This document shows positions 27,780 through 42,700 of a stretch of 64,000 nucleotides of DNA, one piece after another (within the stretch, counting starts at the first letter, position 1; every line of letters starts with the position of its first letter). This stretch comes from Paramecium sonneborni (taxonomy: Eukaryota; Ciliophora; Oligohymenophorea; Peniculida; Parameciidae): assembly GCA_905182985.1 (NCBI GenBank), contig CAJJDN010000015.1, forward strand, positions 382,798 to 446,797, in the 5' to 3' direction. The translations under genes and the position numbers were made by a program. The notes beneath the pieces were generated by a model. The model made no database searches and had not been told where the DNA came from. It saw only the letters and a list, made by a program, of their open reading frames with translations.

Positions 27780-30700
27780 TCATTCAGTTGAGCATAAGAG
27801 TGAAACTCCTCTAAGTTTCCATTTATGAGCACCAGTACCTTCACAAGGCAATCCAACTCTACAAATGAGATATTTGTCAGTTCTTCTTGGATACTAAAAT
27901 GAATAGAATAATAAAAGATACCTTATAAACAGGACAACTGTAAGTGGATGAATTTTTTTCAGCATCTGCACCTTTCTTTTTATTAACAGCAGTAACATAA
28001 AGAATTGGTAAAGGAGCATAAATCTTCTTTGGCTCTGATTCATCAAGTCCATTTCTACTCCATTTACATCCTTCAAGAGATAATCCACTAACATAAACAC
28101 CTTCTGATTAAATATCTCTTATTGATTCATAATCTCTTTCTTTAACTTAAGTAGATTGAACAACATCATCTAATGACCAAGCATCTTTATCTCCAGGTTT
28201 ACCTTTATGCATACGAGTAACTTCTTATTTTACAGCAGTCAAGAATCCTTGAGGATTGAAGAAACCACCAAGCCAAAAGTGATTGGGTCTATTACTCTTT
28301 AACCAATCATTTAATTATTTATTACGATCTATTAATGAACTAAACCAAGCACCTAGAGTAGGTAAAATCCATGAAATTTCTACTCCTGTGGCATCATAAA
28401 CCCAAGTAAGTGGTACTTTTGCATCATACATTGAATTTATAGCATCTAAAATATCTGGAGTCATAATAATTTGACCATCTATTGCATCTATTACATCTGA
28501 CAATGTTTTTCTACATATTGCAATAACTATTTGCATTCTTTGAATTTCTTAATATAAGAAAATATTAAGTGGAACTGTTAATCCCTTATCTGGTAAATTC
28601 TTTGGACCAGCTAATTTACGAACTTACTCTCTCACTTCCAAATCAATATAGTCTTATGGTAATTTAGTTAATAATTCTCTAGCTTTATCCTAGACTATTT
28701 CTTCTCTTGTTTTTCCTCCACCACCACCAGAATCCTTTGGTCTAGTATCCATGATTGTTATAATCATTTCAGTAGATTCTTTCTTTCTAAATGTAATATC
28801 AGCATTAACATGTAATCCAAAGACTTCAGGGTTATCAATATCAGGTAATTATTTAATGACATCATGATATTTAATGAGTTCTGGCATTTAAGTAGTGGCT
28901 GGTATTTTATATTAGAATTTAGTAGGCTTAGTACCACCTCCTGCATCATATGGAGCTTCTGCAATAACATATTCATTTCCAAAGATTGCTTCTTTTAAGT
29001 AATCTTCACCATAGGCATTAAATAATTCTCTATCTAAATCATCTGTAATACGACCACCATATTAAACTTCACAAATCATATATCTTATAACATTCATATT
29101 TAAATTTAAGTTAGGTGATTATGATGGAGGTCCGCTTAGGAATGAATTCAAATATTTTTCAATAAATGCAAGTGATGCTTCAAGATCTGGGTTATTAAAT
29201 TCATAAGGAACACACCATCCAAGAGGACCAAATTTACGTCTTTCAATAACAATAGAATGTAAGAAGCAAATTGTATAGATAAGACTTCTCCAATTTGGAT
29301 GTTCAACTTTTTCTAAAAATTCCTATGTAATAATAGTAGTAAAGGTCTTATATAGACCAGCTTTCAATCCTTTAGGTGGTTCATTAGTAACTTTGATAGT
29401 CTTTTACAATAAACCTAATGGGAACTTAGGATGTTATTCACAAGTAATCCATAATCTAAAATCATCATTAATAGTAGCCTCTGGAGTAACAATGGTTTCT
29501 ATTTCTTCCATGAATTTAAGACCCAAATGACAATTTTATAAAATAACCCACATACCAGTTTCAAAACCATTTTTAATGACTCTTCTAGCTGCTTCTTCTT
29601 AACCTTCTCCCATTGATACTTTTTCACAAAATACTTTTCTCTTCTTTCTAGATAGATCATCAATTGATGAAGTAGGATCAGCACCAGCAGATAATAAGAA
29701 TAATACTGGATCAGTTTTAGAACTTTCAGCCCAAATGGAATCAATAGGATATGAAATTGGAGCAGTAAATTCTTTACCAAGAGTTGCATTGATAAAATGA
29801 GTAGCAGCAACTAATGTTCTATCTTCTTTTAGTGAACGTACTAAACATAGAGAAATGAATGGACCAATCTCTTTATCAGCTGCAATACGTTCAGCAAAGT
29901 CTGGTATAGGTGAATTTTCAGGGTCATTTCTATCATTCCATTATTTCCATTATTATTCATTTCTACCTATAGATTCAGGTAAATCTCTGAAGAAAGCCAT
30001 TTAATCTCCATTAAAATGATGGCGAGATAATGCTAATATATTAAGCCATTATTTTTCATCTAAGAATTAGAAAGGCTTTGCTTTTTCAGCTTTGGCATCC
30101 AATGCAGCACCACTCTTTAAAAATTGAGATACATCTCCAGCATTAATTTTCCTATCAGTTTATTTAATTTTGAAACACATCATCAATATAAATGAAATCT
30201 TATCTTTCTCAAATAGACCTCTATTAACATACTTATAAACATAGAATGTTAAAAATTTAATAATATTATCTACTCTTTTAGATGGTAAAGTGTTTCTCTC
30301 AGATAGGTCGATGGAATCATTGAATAACTTCAAGAATTATTCTAAAGAAGAATTATACATCCAATTTATAAGAGATACTTCCAAAATTGTGAAATATAAG
30401 GCTGAACCTCTGATAGCTACAGGCCTATATTATTCTCTTTTTTCATTAATTTCTTTTGTTTTGATTTCAGCATCTTATAATTTAACTGACACTTCTTTTG
30501 CTTAAGTTTTTGTACTTCCTAAAACTTCAATTAGACCTTCATCTTCCAAAAGATTACCAGATGATTAAGTTAATCTTTCTAATAAATTCTTATCTAATCT
30601 TTATAGATCTTTCTTATTCTAATTGACATCTGCTAACAATTAATTTAGAGAGTCTTCTAATGCCTTTTATTCTTTACTGATAACTTTACCAAGTAATTAC

Positions 30701-33700
30701 TATTCTAAACCACCTTGAGTAACAGTGAAATCAATAATAGTTGTCTTAGCTGATAATTCAGGAGAGAATGTAGGATTAGCCAATCTACAAAACATAAATA
30801 ATTTAAATCCATCTTCGAAGTCCATCTATGTACCTCCTACTTCAATATATTTATTTTTTTTAGCTTTGACTTGAATTTACTTTTCTAACACTGGATCTAA
30901 CATTGGATCAACTTCATTTTCTATATTTTCTATAATTAAACACAATCCATCCTACATGCAAGGTTTCAAGAAATTATCTTTAAATTTAGGATGATTCAAT
31001 GTAGTAATGCATCTAAATGGTTCAATTTTATCAGCAAACTTTTGTCTGATCCAGAAATTACCTTGACCTTATGGATCAATTAACAAAGGATATCTTGTTG
31101 AATTGGTAACCATGATACCATTTTGAATTGATAATTCATCTTTAGGTAATCCTTATAAATTCCATTCTCCTACTGTTGCATCATCAACCAAAAATTAGGT
31201 TAAATTTAAACTTGGTGTAACTGGAACACCTCTTCTTTTTTGATCATTTACAAAGTAATCGCCTGCTAATAATTATCTATATTCTGCATTAAATGGTCCA
31301 CAATAAGAAATAAATGATGTAGCCAATGAACAATTACCAATCAATTTACGTTTCTGATCAGCTATTTCGTCAGCTCCTTTTTCCCATCTATTCTTTTCAT
31401 CTGATAATGATTCAATTAATTATCTAGCTGTAGTAATTCTCTTTTTAGTTTTATTTGATTTTTATTCTAAAAATGATTTTTCTTCCATTTACTTATTGAA
31501 TGTCTCTTTTAATTTTGCCAAATATTCTTTAATTTCATTTAAATCTCTTTCAGCCTTAGCCAATTCTTTTCTTGCAACTTCAAGACGACCTTCTTAAATT
31601 TATAAATAAACTTTCTTTGGTTTTACAATCTTTGATTTTTCATGATATTCATAAATAGCCTTAACCCATTTCAATAGACCTTGAGCAGCCTTTGAAGCAC
31701 TTTATGCCTTTTCTTCAGTAAACCATTCTTATTACATATATGGTTATAATAATTCAATAGTTTCTTCATTGATACCGTCCTTTTCAAATCCTTTCAATTT
31801 ATTTAAAAAGTTCATATCAAATAGTACTGATTTACCACCTTCATCAAATGAATCCTTTAAAAATGGATAATCAACCTTACTGATCTTAACTGTGAATGAT
31901 TAAACTGGTAATAATTTACCCATGAAATACACAACAATAGAATCTATAATAGCTTTCATAATATCCATCAAAGTTTTCATAGCCTTCATTTCATCAATAT
32001 CTTTTTTATCTAATGAATCAACAGCTTCTTAAGCTCTAATAAGTGCAGGCATAGCAGCTGCTAAATCTTTTTCGGCTGCTTGTTTTTCACTTGCAATCAT
32101 TTATGCTTACTTCATACATTATGCAGTTGTTGCTTCTACTTCATCATTCTTTTAATTAGCCTTCTTGCTTTCCTTTTCTAAATCTTCTAATAATTTTTCA
32201 GTCTTTTCTGATGCTTCTTTTAATTAAGCCTCTTCCTCTCTTAGAGATACACCCATCTTTTCTATTTACTTAGCTGCTTCATTAATCTTACTCAAACCAA
32301 TCTTGTATGAATTTTCTTATAAATCTAATTCTGCATATTTCTTTAAATATAACTCTTTATATGAATTCAAATAAGAAAGATAACTCTTTGGGGTTACATA
32401 AACCTATCTTCTCATCTTTTAGAAATAAAGTTCACATACTGAATTAACCATAATATGAACATTACCCATATGTTTCATTAATTCTTCCTTAATATCATTT
32501 GTTGTATCTAATTCTTTGAAATTCTTTATAAATGTTTCAGCAACACTAACCAAAGCAGCTTCAGGCCATGGTAAGAACCAATCAATTGTACATTCATTAA
32601 ATAATGCTGGGAATTTACGAGATCTATCTCTGAATTTCTAACCTACTGGTGAGAAACATAAAATAATATGTAAGTTATCTCTTATTCTATCAACTAAATA
32701 AGCATATAAATCACTCTAAGGTGGATCAACATTACCTAATTATTTCTCTTTTACATAATCATTACGAACATCTGCTAACCAAACTTCTTTCTCATCTTTA
32801 GCCAATAAACCAGCCACTTCTCCTGTTGATAAAATCATATTTATATATTCTAAGAATTCTTCCTTTTTCACTTCACTATCTGTCAAAATAAATGTCACCT
32901 ATTTACCAAGATGACCAGCCCAATCAAACAATTTCTTGATTTCTTCTTTCAAATCTTTTTCACTGAAATTTTTAGTCAAAATAATTTAATAACAAACATT
33001 CTTCAGAATATCAGCAGCCAACCTTGTCAAAGATTATTTACCAGAACCACCAACTCCTACCAATAATGCATTTGATCTTGGTTATTTGATTAATCTTGAA
33101 ATACGTAATAAATGTTTGATAGCATCATCAAAAAGCACAAGACTCATTTTCTTGGCTGGGTATTTATCATTGTAATCTTATAATAAAGAATTACATCTAA
33201 GTCTTAATCTATCAATAGAATTAACAGCTTCATAAATCTTTTCAGCTTCAACTTCAACTAGACCATCTTCATTCTTAACATCTTCCTTCAAAAAATCACA
33301 CATTAAGAATATTTTTTCTTTACTAAATTTATCTTAAATTTCACTATCTAAATGATTATAAAGATCCAAGGCAATATCTTTGATATAATTACAAACTTAA
33401 TCTTTATCCTTCTAATTTGTCATTTTATCAACAAAAACTCTTTCACATTCATGCATCCATAATCCAACTAAGAATACATCAGATTTCATTGGTCCTACTT
33501 AAGCAGCAGTATTAATAGTTTCCTTTCTGACTGATAAAATACCTTTGAAAACACGAGACAAATCTCTCATGTTAAAGACATAATGGAATTTAGCAGGTGT
33601 AGGTAACATAGTAGCTTTGACTTTATTCCAGATTTAAATAGTAGCACCAGTTAAAGTATCAATAGCTCTATTTACATCAGGTTAGAAATATTTAGCTTTG

Positions 33701-36700
33701 AATTAATGTTTGATAATAGGACCATAGATACCTTCAACAGAGAGTGGCAAGATCATATTGAAAATGACTGCTTATCTCTTTAATCTATTAGGAATATCAT
33801 TTCTACCACCTCCAGGATGTTACATAGCTCCAATGTATGTAAGGTTTTTGATACCTCTGAAATTACCTCTCTAGGCTTTATCTAACATATAAAATCCACC
33901 TTAATCAATCAATTATCTAACTATTTCTAAGGTGACTTAATCTCCCCACTTATTAACAAAAGGCATTGAAAGATCATCAATAAATACTGTCATGTTTTTA
34001 TTTTAAGGAGGTGCAAAATCTTTACCAATTTTGAAATCACATTCAGCTTCAATAGCAGCTTAGAAATGACTAGGTAAGGTAGCAGATGAAAAGTTGATTC
34101 TTTTGAACAACATCTTTTCTTTATTGAATTTATTAGCATACATAAGAACACTTGATGTTTTAGCTGTACCACTACCTCCTACTAATACAACATAACTACA
34201 ACTGACAGGTGGTTATGGTGAAGCTTTAGGTTGATTAAGAATGTATGATAATATCATTTCTGCTCTGAATGAATCTACTGTAGGCATTAACAATTAAGAA
34301 AATTAGAATTTCTCAGGAGCTTTCCATTCTTCTGGTGATATGAGTTTCCATTCACAAGTACCTTTTTCATCCAAATAAATGTAGTAATCAAATACTGTTT
34401 CACCATCTTTTGCTTTATAAGGAATTGGTGCTCCTTTTTAAGCTAAGAATTCATGGAACAAAATTCTATCTTGTACTTCATAAATTCCACCTACTCCCCA
34501 TGTCATTGCAAAAACTACAACCTTTTCATAATCTTATTCTGTTAATGTTTTATTAGCATTCACTAATGGTCTCAATATACCATTTAATAAATTCAATGTT
34601 TGATAAACTCTCAAAACATATGATATATCCATTACAGGATTCTTACATGTCTTGTCTATTGTTTCTAAGATTAAATATGTATTGAAGTATTTATTCAATA
34701 AAACATTCAATTTCTCTGATTCATCTACTCTTGAATCAAGTTTTCTTTGTAAAATCCAACCTCTCCAAACTGGTTCATATCCTAAATCTGTTGGGGATAT
34801 GTACACTTATCCACATCTACTCACTGTTGCTGGTGAAGCATTATTGAGATTTTCAACTTCAAATACCAATTTACAATTTTCAGTCATTGGAATACGTTAA
34901 CCATTTGCTAAAGTCAAAATCTTATTGTCATCTAATACAGTATTCAAATTTTCAATCCAAATTGCATCAACTGGTCCATCACAAGTAATCCAAGTTGTGT
35001 GTTTGTTATTTCTACTATTTGATTTCTACCAAATTGTACTGAAAATACCTGGAATCCAATCATCTGATATCTCACTCTTTACTCCATACATTTCTTATGC
35101 TGTAATAGCTTTTGGATTAAGTCTTGTAATTCTATGAGGAAGTCCTAAATCTGTTAAGGAATCTGTCAAAACAGACATAATAGTTGTTTTACCACTACCT
35201 GAAGGTCCCACTAACATAAAACCATGTCTAACTAATGCTGTTTCATATAATTAAATAATCTTCAATTAAAATTTATCATTGTTTATTAAACCTCCTTTTT
35301 TTTAAATAATTTATGGAATCATTCTTTCAACATCTGGATATTCTTTCTTTTTAATATCACTTTATTTAGGGAAAATATCCATCAATAATCCATTGAATAA
35401 TGCAATATCATCAGCCACCAATTTACTTAAATTCATATCTCTTAAAGATCTCATTAAAAGCATTTCTTCATCAGATTTAAGCTCTTCTCTCTTTGTATTA
35501 CCAGCTGTTCTTAACACTGATAAAATATTACGCAATCCAAAATCATAATGTCTTTATTTTGAAAGTTATTCCTCACATAAACGATATAACACATTGAACT
35601 TTTTGGCTAAAGCATCTATTGAGTTATAACCAACAGAAGCTAACTTGACTTTAATAATGATTTCTCTATCTGGAACCATCATAGACACTCCTCTGAATAA
35701 GGCCTTCAAGTTTTCAGGTAATTCTTATCTGCCAGCATATCCTGGATTCATAGTAATGAAATATCCAACTTATTATTATAATTCAATAGGTGCAACTTCT
35801 TCTGGGAACATAAATTCTTTAAGATGTTATTTTTTGGCTGTGGTAATAGCTTCTACTTACATAGCCACGACAGAAAGTACTTCCAAATCAATTCTATTAA
35901 ATTCATCGAAACAACCCCATAATCCTGATTAACATAATCCCTTAAAGATTTTAGCCATATCTCTATATCTGTGTTAATCTGAACAATTAGTGACAACAAC
36001 AAAGACTCCCAAAGTTCTTCCCAAATCTTTAACAGTTTCAGTTTTACCAGTACCAGCTGGTCCTGCAGGAGCTCCACCATAATACATTGACATAGCTTAA
36101 GCTAATGTAATATAACATCTATCTGTCAAAGGAGTAATACACAATCTTTCTTTAGATCCTAAAAATTCATATGCGTATCCTTAATCCCAATCAGTAATTG
36201 AGATAACACATGTATCTTAATCTTATTTCCAATAAAGACGAGTTTACTTTTACCAATCAAAATCATTTATGTCTTTACATTTCAATTCTTAAGCAATATC
36301 TCTTTAATGTACATGAATTGTAACTAGAGTTTCTACTCTTGTTCTTTCTAAATTACTTTTATATCCTTCTAAACACATAGCTGATAAGACACTCATCATA
36401 TCTCTAATTTCAGCTCTCTTAGTTTCCATTATATTTTTATTTTCTTATCTTCCAGTCTTTTCTAATGCTTCAGTAATCTTTTATGTCCAAATAACTTAAA
36501 TACCCAATAAGGCAACTTAAGAACAATAAGCCTTACAGAAATCTTTTAATGCCATTGTGAAACAAGCACTACAAGCTGTTCTTGTAATATCTCTTAAAGT
36601 TGATTACATTTATAATTCTAAAGTCTTTAACCATCCTTCAATATTACCTTCACATTTAACGTTCTAATTCAAATCAACAATTTCTTCATCTTTTCCTGCA

Positions 36701-39700
36701 CTTTACATAATCTATTAGATAACTAATTCAGTTGATCCTTTCTTTTCAGTATTCTTTCCAAAAGTAACTTTTGTAATAGCATCAAACAATTTTTCAAAAT
36801 CTTCTTGAATACTCTTCGGATCACTTCCTTAAGACAATATTTTTAATAAATCTTGATTTGCAACAAAGTAAAAACGGGGGAATTTCTTTCTTTTTCCTTC
36901 CAAATAAGCTTCTAACATTTTTTAACAATCTTCTAACTTCTTTTATAAATCTGGTAAAAAGTCTTTTAACATATCATTTTAACAACTGATAATAACTTTT
37001 TTGCTTTCAAATGCTTTTTCCATAATCTTCATCCAATTTTTATCAAGAGCTGCAAATTATTTAGCTTATAAAGGCATTTATCTAGCAATATCACCACCTG
37101 TAAATACTGGTTCTAATGCAGTCCATAATTTTTATACTTTGATCCACATATCTAAAGTTTCTGATACATCTGAAAATTCTCTGATTTTGAGTTCTACTTC
37201 AACTTTGAATGGTGCTACATATCTTTATGCATTCAATGAGGATAATGTCATTTGATCTTCTTCCAAAGTTTCTGTGATTTCTTAGACACTTAAACCATTG
37301 AGCATACATGGAACTTCTCTCTTTCCCCAAATTGAAAATTTAAATTCTTAAGTTGACCATCTATCAATAATATCTTTCAAACTGGTTTCAATTTTAATTT
37401 ATTTATCTGCTGAATCCGTAATATCTACTATATCATCTTCATGAGCTAATAAATCACAATTAATAATATCTGAAATAAAGAAACTGTCAGGATTCTCATA
37501 ATTTAATTATTTACCTGTTGTTTCTACAATTTTCATCCAATGTCTAGGTTTAATTGATGGTTTTTTCAGTTCCTTGATAATTGGTAAAATCTTATTTAAA
37601 TTATCTAATTCTTATTTCAACTCTTTATAAGCCTACCATTCTCTTAAATCTCTTGGTAATGTACCACATTAAGCTGTGTATTTTGTGAAATTTTCTTCCA
37701 TTAAATTTAATGATTCTACTGAAACATCTGCCCAAGATTCTTCTCTCCATTTATTTATTGTTTCAATAACATCTGAATATAATGAATACAATTTCTTTAA
37801 ATTTGTTAATTCATCCTATGTCTTTTTAAGAGCAGGATAGGTTTAATTTTATAAACCAAACAAATCTTCTCCTTTTCTATTAATCTAAAAGAATTTCTGC
37901 TTAACTGAATATTCATCTTCAAATCTACGTAATCTTTCAATAGCTTCTTTTGGTGTAATATTCTCAACCATTGGTCCATTCAATTCATAATCCTTTCTGA
38001 AATCATTAACTTCTTAAATGAACTCTTTAATTGATTTTTTCAATTATTTTAAATAATTCTTTTGTTTCTATTATAATTCTTTTCCTTTAATTTCTGCTTA
38101 ACTAATTAATTAATCCCAATTTCTTCTTAACATAGATCTTTAATCCATTTCATCCTTATCAGAAATACCACCTGGTAAATAAATATCCAATAATGCATAC
38201 ATATCTTAAACTGGATTAAATTTCAAATCTATTTCTGCTTATATCTTACGAATATCTTCTAAACACTCCATAACATATCCTAATGAATCAATATCTTTAA
38301 CTTCCTTTGACAATTTGGTTGAATATTAATTAGTCAAATCTGTCAATTAATCTAATAATTATCTAGCTCTCTTATGAAGATCTTAACAATATAAATTTTT
38401 CCAATCTTTAGCATGTACTTTTAATCCACTACACAAATTTCCTGTCTTTAATTCCATTGCACCAATTTTATGAGATGCCTCAATTTTATCAATTTCTTCT
38501 TCTATTGATGTGAATTTCTTCAAAGCATCTTCATAATCTTATAAAGTTGGATTTTTTTTGCTGAAACTATTAATGTTATCTTAAATGTTTTCAGTCCATA
38601 ACCATGAAAACTTTTTAAAAGATGATAAGAAATCATGAACCTTATTTCTAGTACCTTAAATTGAACCTGTCAATAATAAAATCACCTTTACTATTTCTTT
38701 ATCTTAAGCAATCATTTCATAAAATGATCCTTTACTTTCCTTTTATTATAAATCCCAACTATACAAACTCTTAGAACATCTTAAAACAGCAGTAGCTGCT
38801 CTATTAATTGCTTTTTATATTTCATCCAAACTTGGATTTAATCTTACTTAATTGTTATATAATTAAACATCAACTTCAAAAAATGGTTTTAAATTTTATG
38901 TACTTGATTATCCTGGTCCTTTCTTACCACAAACTCTATATTTCATTGCGTTAAGTGAATTTTAGGTAGAATTCAATAACGCTTAATACAAATACCAGAA
39001 ATAATATCTTTTAATCCTGAAAGTCTCTGTTGGATCAGCATAATCAACATGAGGATCTAATTTATATTCTCTAATAACTTAAAGTAAATCATCCACTGCT
39101 CTTTCTACTTCCAAATTCTTACTCATCAAATAATCTGTCTTTGTCTTTATATATTCTTCTTATAAGTTAACAAATTAATCCAAAGTTAAAGGCTTACTCT
39201 CTTATGGTAAATGTACTAATAATACTTTACTGATATTTTTCAAATTGTTTTCAATTCTATTCTCAATAATATCATTGATTGTAATAATCAATTATTCCAA
39301 TTTATTTAAACCTGCATGAACACTTTATAAGTAACTATCAATATTCATTGAAGTCCAAGTCAAGGTAACCATACCAGGTCTTAATTTTAATTCTAAATCT
39401 TCAACATGTGGACCTATCAATGTTTTACATATTGGTTTTATTTTAGATATAATTCTCTCATATTCTTTCAACACATAAAGCAATTCATTGTAATACATCT
39501 TAAATTTATCTTCTTATAAAAGAATGATTCTTGCACTCTCTGGTATTTCAATTCCTTATCTATCTAATACTTTAGCTTCTCTTATTAATTGCATTATTTC
39601 AACATCAAAATTTACATATAATTTTTTGTTTTCATCATGTCTTACAATCAAAGTAGCTTATAAAGCAGCTTTACTTCTTTCAATTTCATTTGACCAATTC

Positions 39701-42700
39701 TAATAATACCACATTTCATAAATTGTTAATTATTTACCTAATGTATTGTATCCACCATAATATTTCTTCAATTCTCCTTAATCTATAGCATTTTCAGGGA
39801 ATTTTGTAATTGGTCCTGTTATTTTCAAAAATAGATGTCTTGCCCAAATGATCTTTCCAGCTTCAGGTGGAATATTTCTTACTATTGGAGGACTTGATTT
39901 TTAATCTGTAAAGATACGTTAAATCTTATCCAATTCTGTTGCATAATTATGCAATATTGTATTATATTTAGAAACCAATGAATTCTTCAATTAATCTCTC
40001 TTTATTGTTTATTCAAACTTTTTTAATAATTTAAGAGAATATTCAATAGTTCTTAATCTATTGAAATTATTATCAATAAATGATTATAATTGCATATCTA
40101 AATGAGATATTTCAACATTGAATTCGACCCAATCTCTATCAAATTTGTTGCTATTTGTGTCCAACAAATCATGATTTTTTGCTTTGAAATCTTTAATAAT
40201 TTAATTAAATTTAGCTGTAAGTTATTCCATACCTTCTAAGTTATGTTTTGCAAGAGCCTAGAATTATTAAATGTTCTAAAATATGTCAATCAATTTAACT
40301 AATCTTCTGACAAAAGTATCAAATTTACCAAATATTTAGGTTTCTGGGAAATCAAATGTTTTTCCTTTTGGCATATCAGCAACTTTTTCTTTTGTTTCTT
40401 TATAACTATCTTTGTATTCTCTATTGAGTTAAATACATTATCTCAAGACTTCATTTAATTCAGATGGATCTCTATTCCAAATATCTTGGTTCTTTCCTCC
40501 ATTTAAGATTCTCTCTTTACAATTCTTAATCATTTGATTAGTAATTTTAACAAATAAACCAGTCATTTTATCATTTGTATTATAAAAACGAGCAATCGTA
40601 TGAATCATCTTAATTGCATTCATTAATGCTGGTAATGTATCAATAATTTATTAAGGAGTTCCTTTATATAATGGATCTAAGAACTTTTCTAAGGTTGATA
40701 AGTATTTCACATTGTCTTTGGCTTCATTTAATTTATCAGTAAGTAAAAGATCAAGTCTACTATACTCCATAATAAGTTTATTAATATTTTCTTCTCCTCT
40801 ATTAGTTGATTTATCATGTTATTTATTTCTTTGTAATGTGGTTTTGACAGTAACAAAATCTTTGCCTTTTAATTATTCAGACCAATTTGTAATTTCTTAC
40901 ATTCTGGTTTTCCAATAATTTAATTCAACTTCTGGACCAGCATCTGGACTATCTTTTTTTGGATTTTAATCTTCTGCTAATTTATTATTGATAATAGCAA
41001 TCCATTAAGCAAATTTTCTTTCATAAAATTAATTTCTTTCTTATTCATTATTTGAATTCACATATTTTTATACATCTTCTGGATCAAATTTGAATAACTC
41101 TTACCCTGGTCTCATTAATTTGACTGCTTCTGAAACTTCCTAAGAAAATTTCTTAGTGTGATTATGGAATTCNNNNNNNNNNNNNNNNNNNNNNNNNNNN
41201 NNNNNNNNNNNNNNNNNNNNNNNNNNNNNNNNNNNNNNNNNNNNNNNNNNNNNNNNNNNNNNNNNNNNNNNNNNNNNNNNNNNNNNNNNNNNNNNNNNNN
41301 NNNNNNNNNNNNNNNNNNNNNNNNNNNNNNNNNNNNNNNNNNNNNNNNNNNNNNNNNNNNNNNNNNNNNNNNNNNNNNNNNNNNNNNNNNNNNNNNNNNN
41401 NNNNNNNNNNNNNNNNNNNNNNNNNNNNNNNNNNNNNNNNNNNNNNNNNNNNNNNNNNNNNNNNNNNNNNNNNNNNNNNNTTATATTTAGAAACCAATGA
41501 ATTCTTCAATTAATCTCTCTTTATTGTTTATTCAAACTTTTTTAATAATTTAAGAGAATATTCAATAGTTCTTAATCTATTGAAATTATTATCAATAAAT
41601 GATTATAATTGCATATCTAAATGAGATATTTCAACATTGAATTCGACCCAATCTCTATCAAATTTGTTGCTATTTGTGTCCAACAAATCATGATTTTTTG
41701 CTTTGAAATCTTTAATAATTTAATTAAATTTAGCTGTAAGTTATTCCATACCTTCTAAGTTATGTTTTGCAAGAGCCTAGAATTATTAAATGTTCTAAAA
41801 TATGTCAATCAATTTAACTAATCTTCTGACAAAAGTATCAAATTTACCAAATATTTAGGTTTCTGGGAAATCAAATGTTTTTCCTTTTGGCATATCAGCA
41901 ACTTTTTCTTTTGTTTCTTTATAACTATCTTTGTATTCTCTATTGAGTTAAATACATTATCTCAAGACTTCATTTAATTCAGATGGATCTCTATTCCAAA
42001 TATCTTGGTTCTTTCCTCCATTTAAGATTCTCTCTTTACAATTCTTAATCATTTGATTAGTAATTTTAACAAATAAACCAGTCATTTTATCATTTGTATT
42101 ATAAAAACGAGCAATTGTATGAATCATCTTAATTGCATTCATTAATGCTGGTAATGTATCAATAATTTATTAAGGAGTTCCTTTATATAATGGATCTAAG
42201 AACTTTTCTAAGGTTGATAAGTATTTCACATTGTCTTTGGCTTCATTTAATTTATCAGTAAGTAAAAGATCAAGTCTACTATACTCCATAATAAGTTTAT
42301 TAATATTTTCTTCTCCTCTATTAGTTGATTTATCATGTTATTTATTTCTTTGTAATGTGGTTTTGACAGTAACAAAATCTTTGCCTTTTAATTATTCAGA
42401 CCAATTTGTAATTTCTTACATTCTGGTTTTCCAATAATTTAATTCAACTTCTGGACCAGCATCTGGACTATCTTTTTTTGGATTTTAATCTTCTGCTAAT
42501 TTATTATTGATAATAGCAATCCATTAAGCAAATTTTCTTTCATAAAATTAATTTCTTTCTTATTCATTATTTGAATTCACATATTTTTATACATCTTCTG
42601 GATCAAATTTGAATAACTCTTACCCTGGTCTCATTAATTTGACTGCTTCTGAAACTTCCTAAGAAAATTTCTTAGTGTGATTATGGAATTCNATTATTAT

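Noticed and set aside
27584..27856. BTB gene start at 27856
   Set aside because: That start is TTG, and 27780-27856 codes for the dynein C-terminus in another frame. ATG 27703 gives a proper BTB start.
34652..37255. Several plus-strand frames of 70-95 codons inside the dynein gene (34652, 34925, 35645, 37001)
   Set aside because: They are antisense to conserved dynein motor sequence whose motifs are unmistakable on the minus strand.
41158..41509. Open frames across the N run on both strands
   Set aside because: They consist of undetermined bases.
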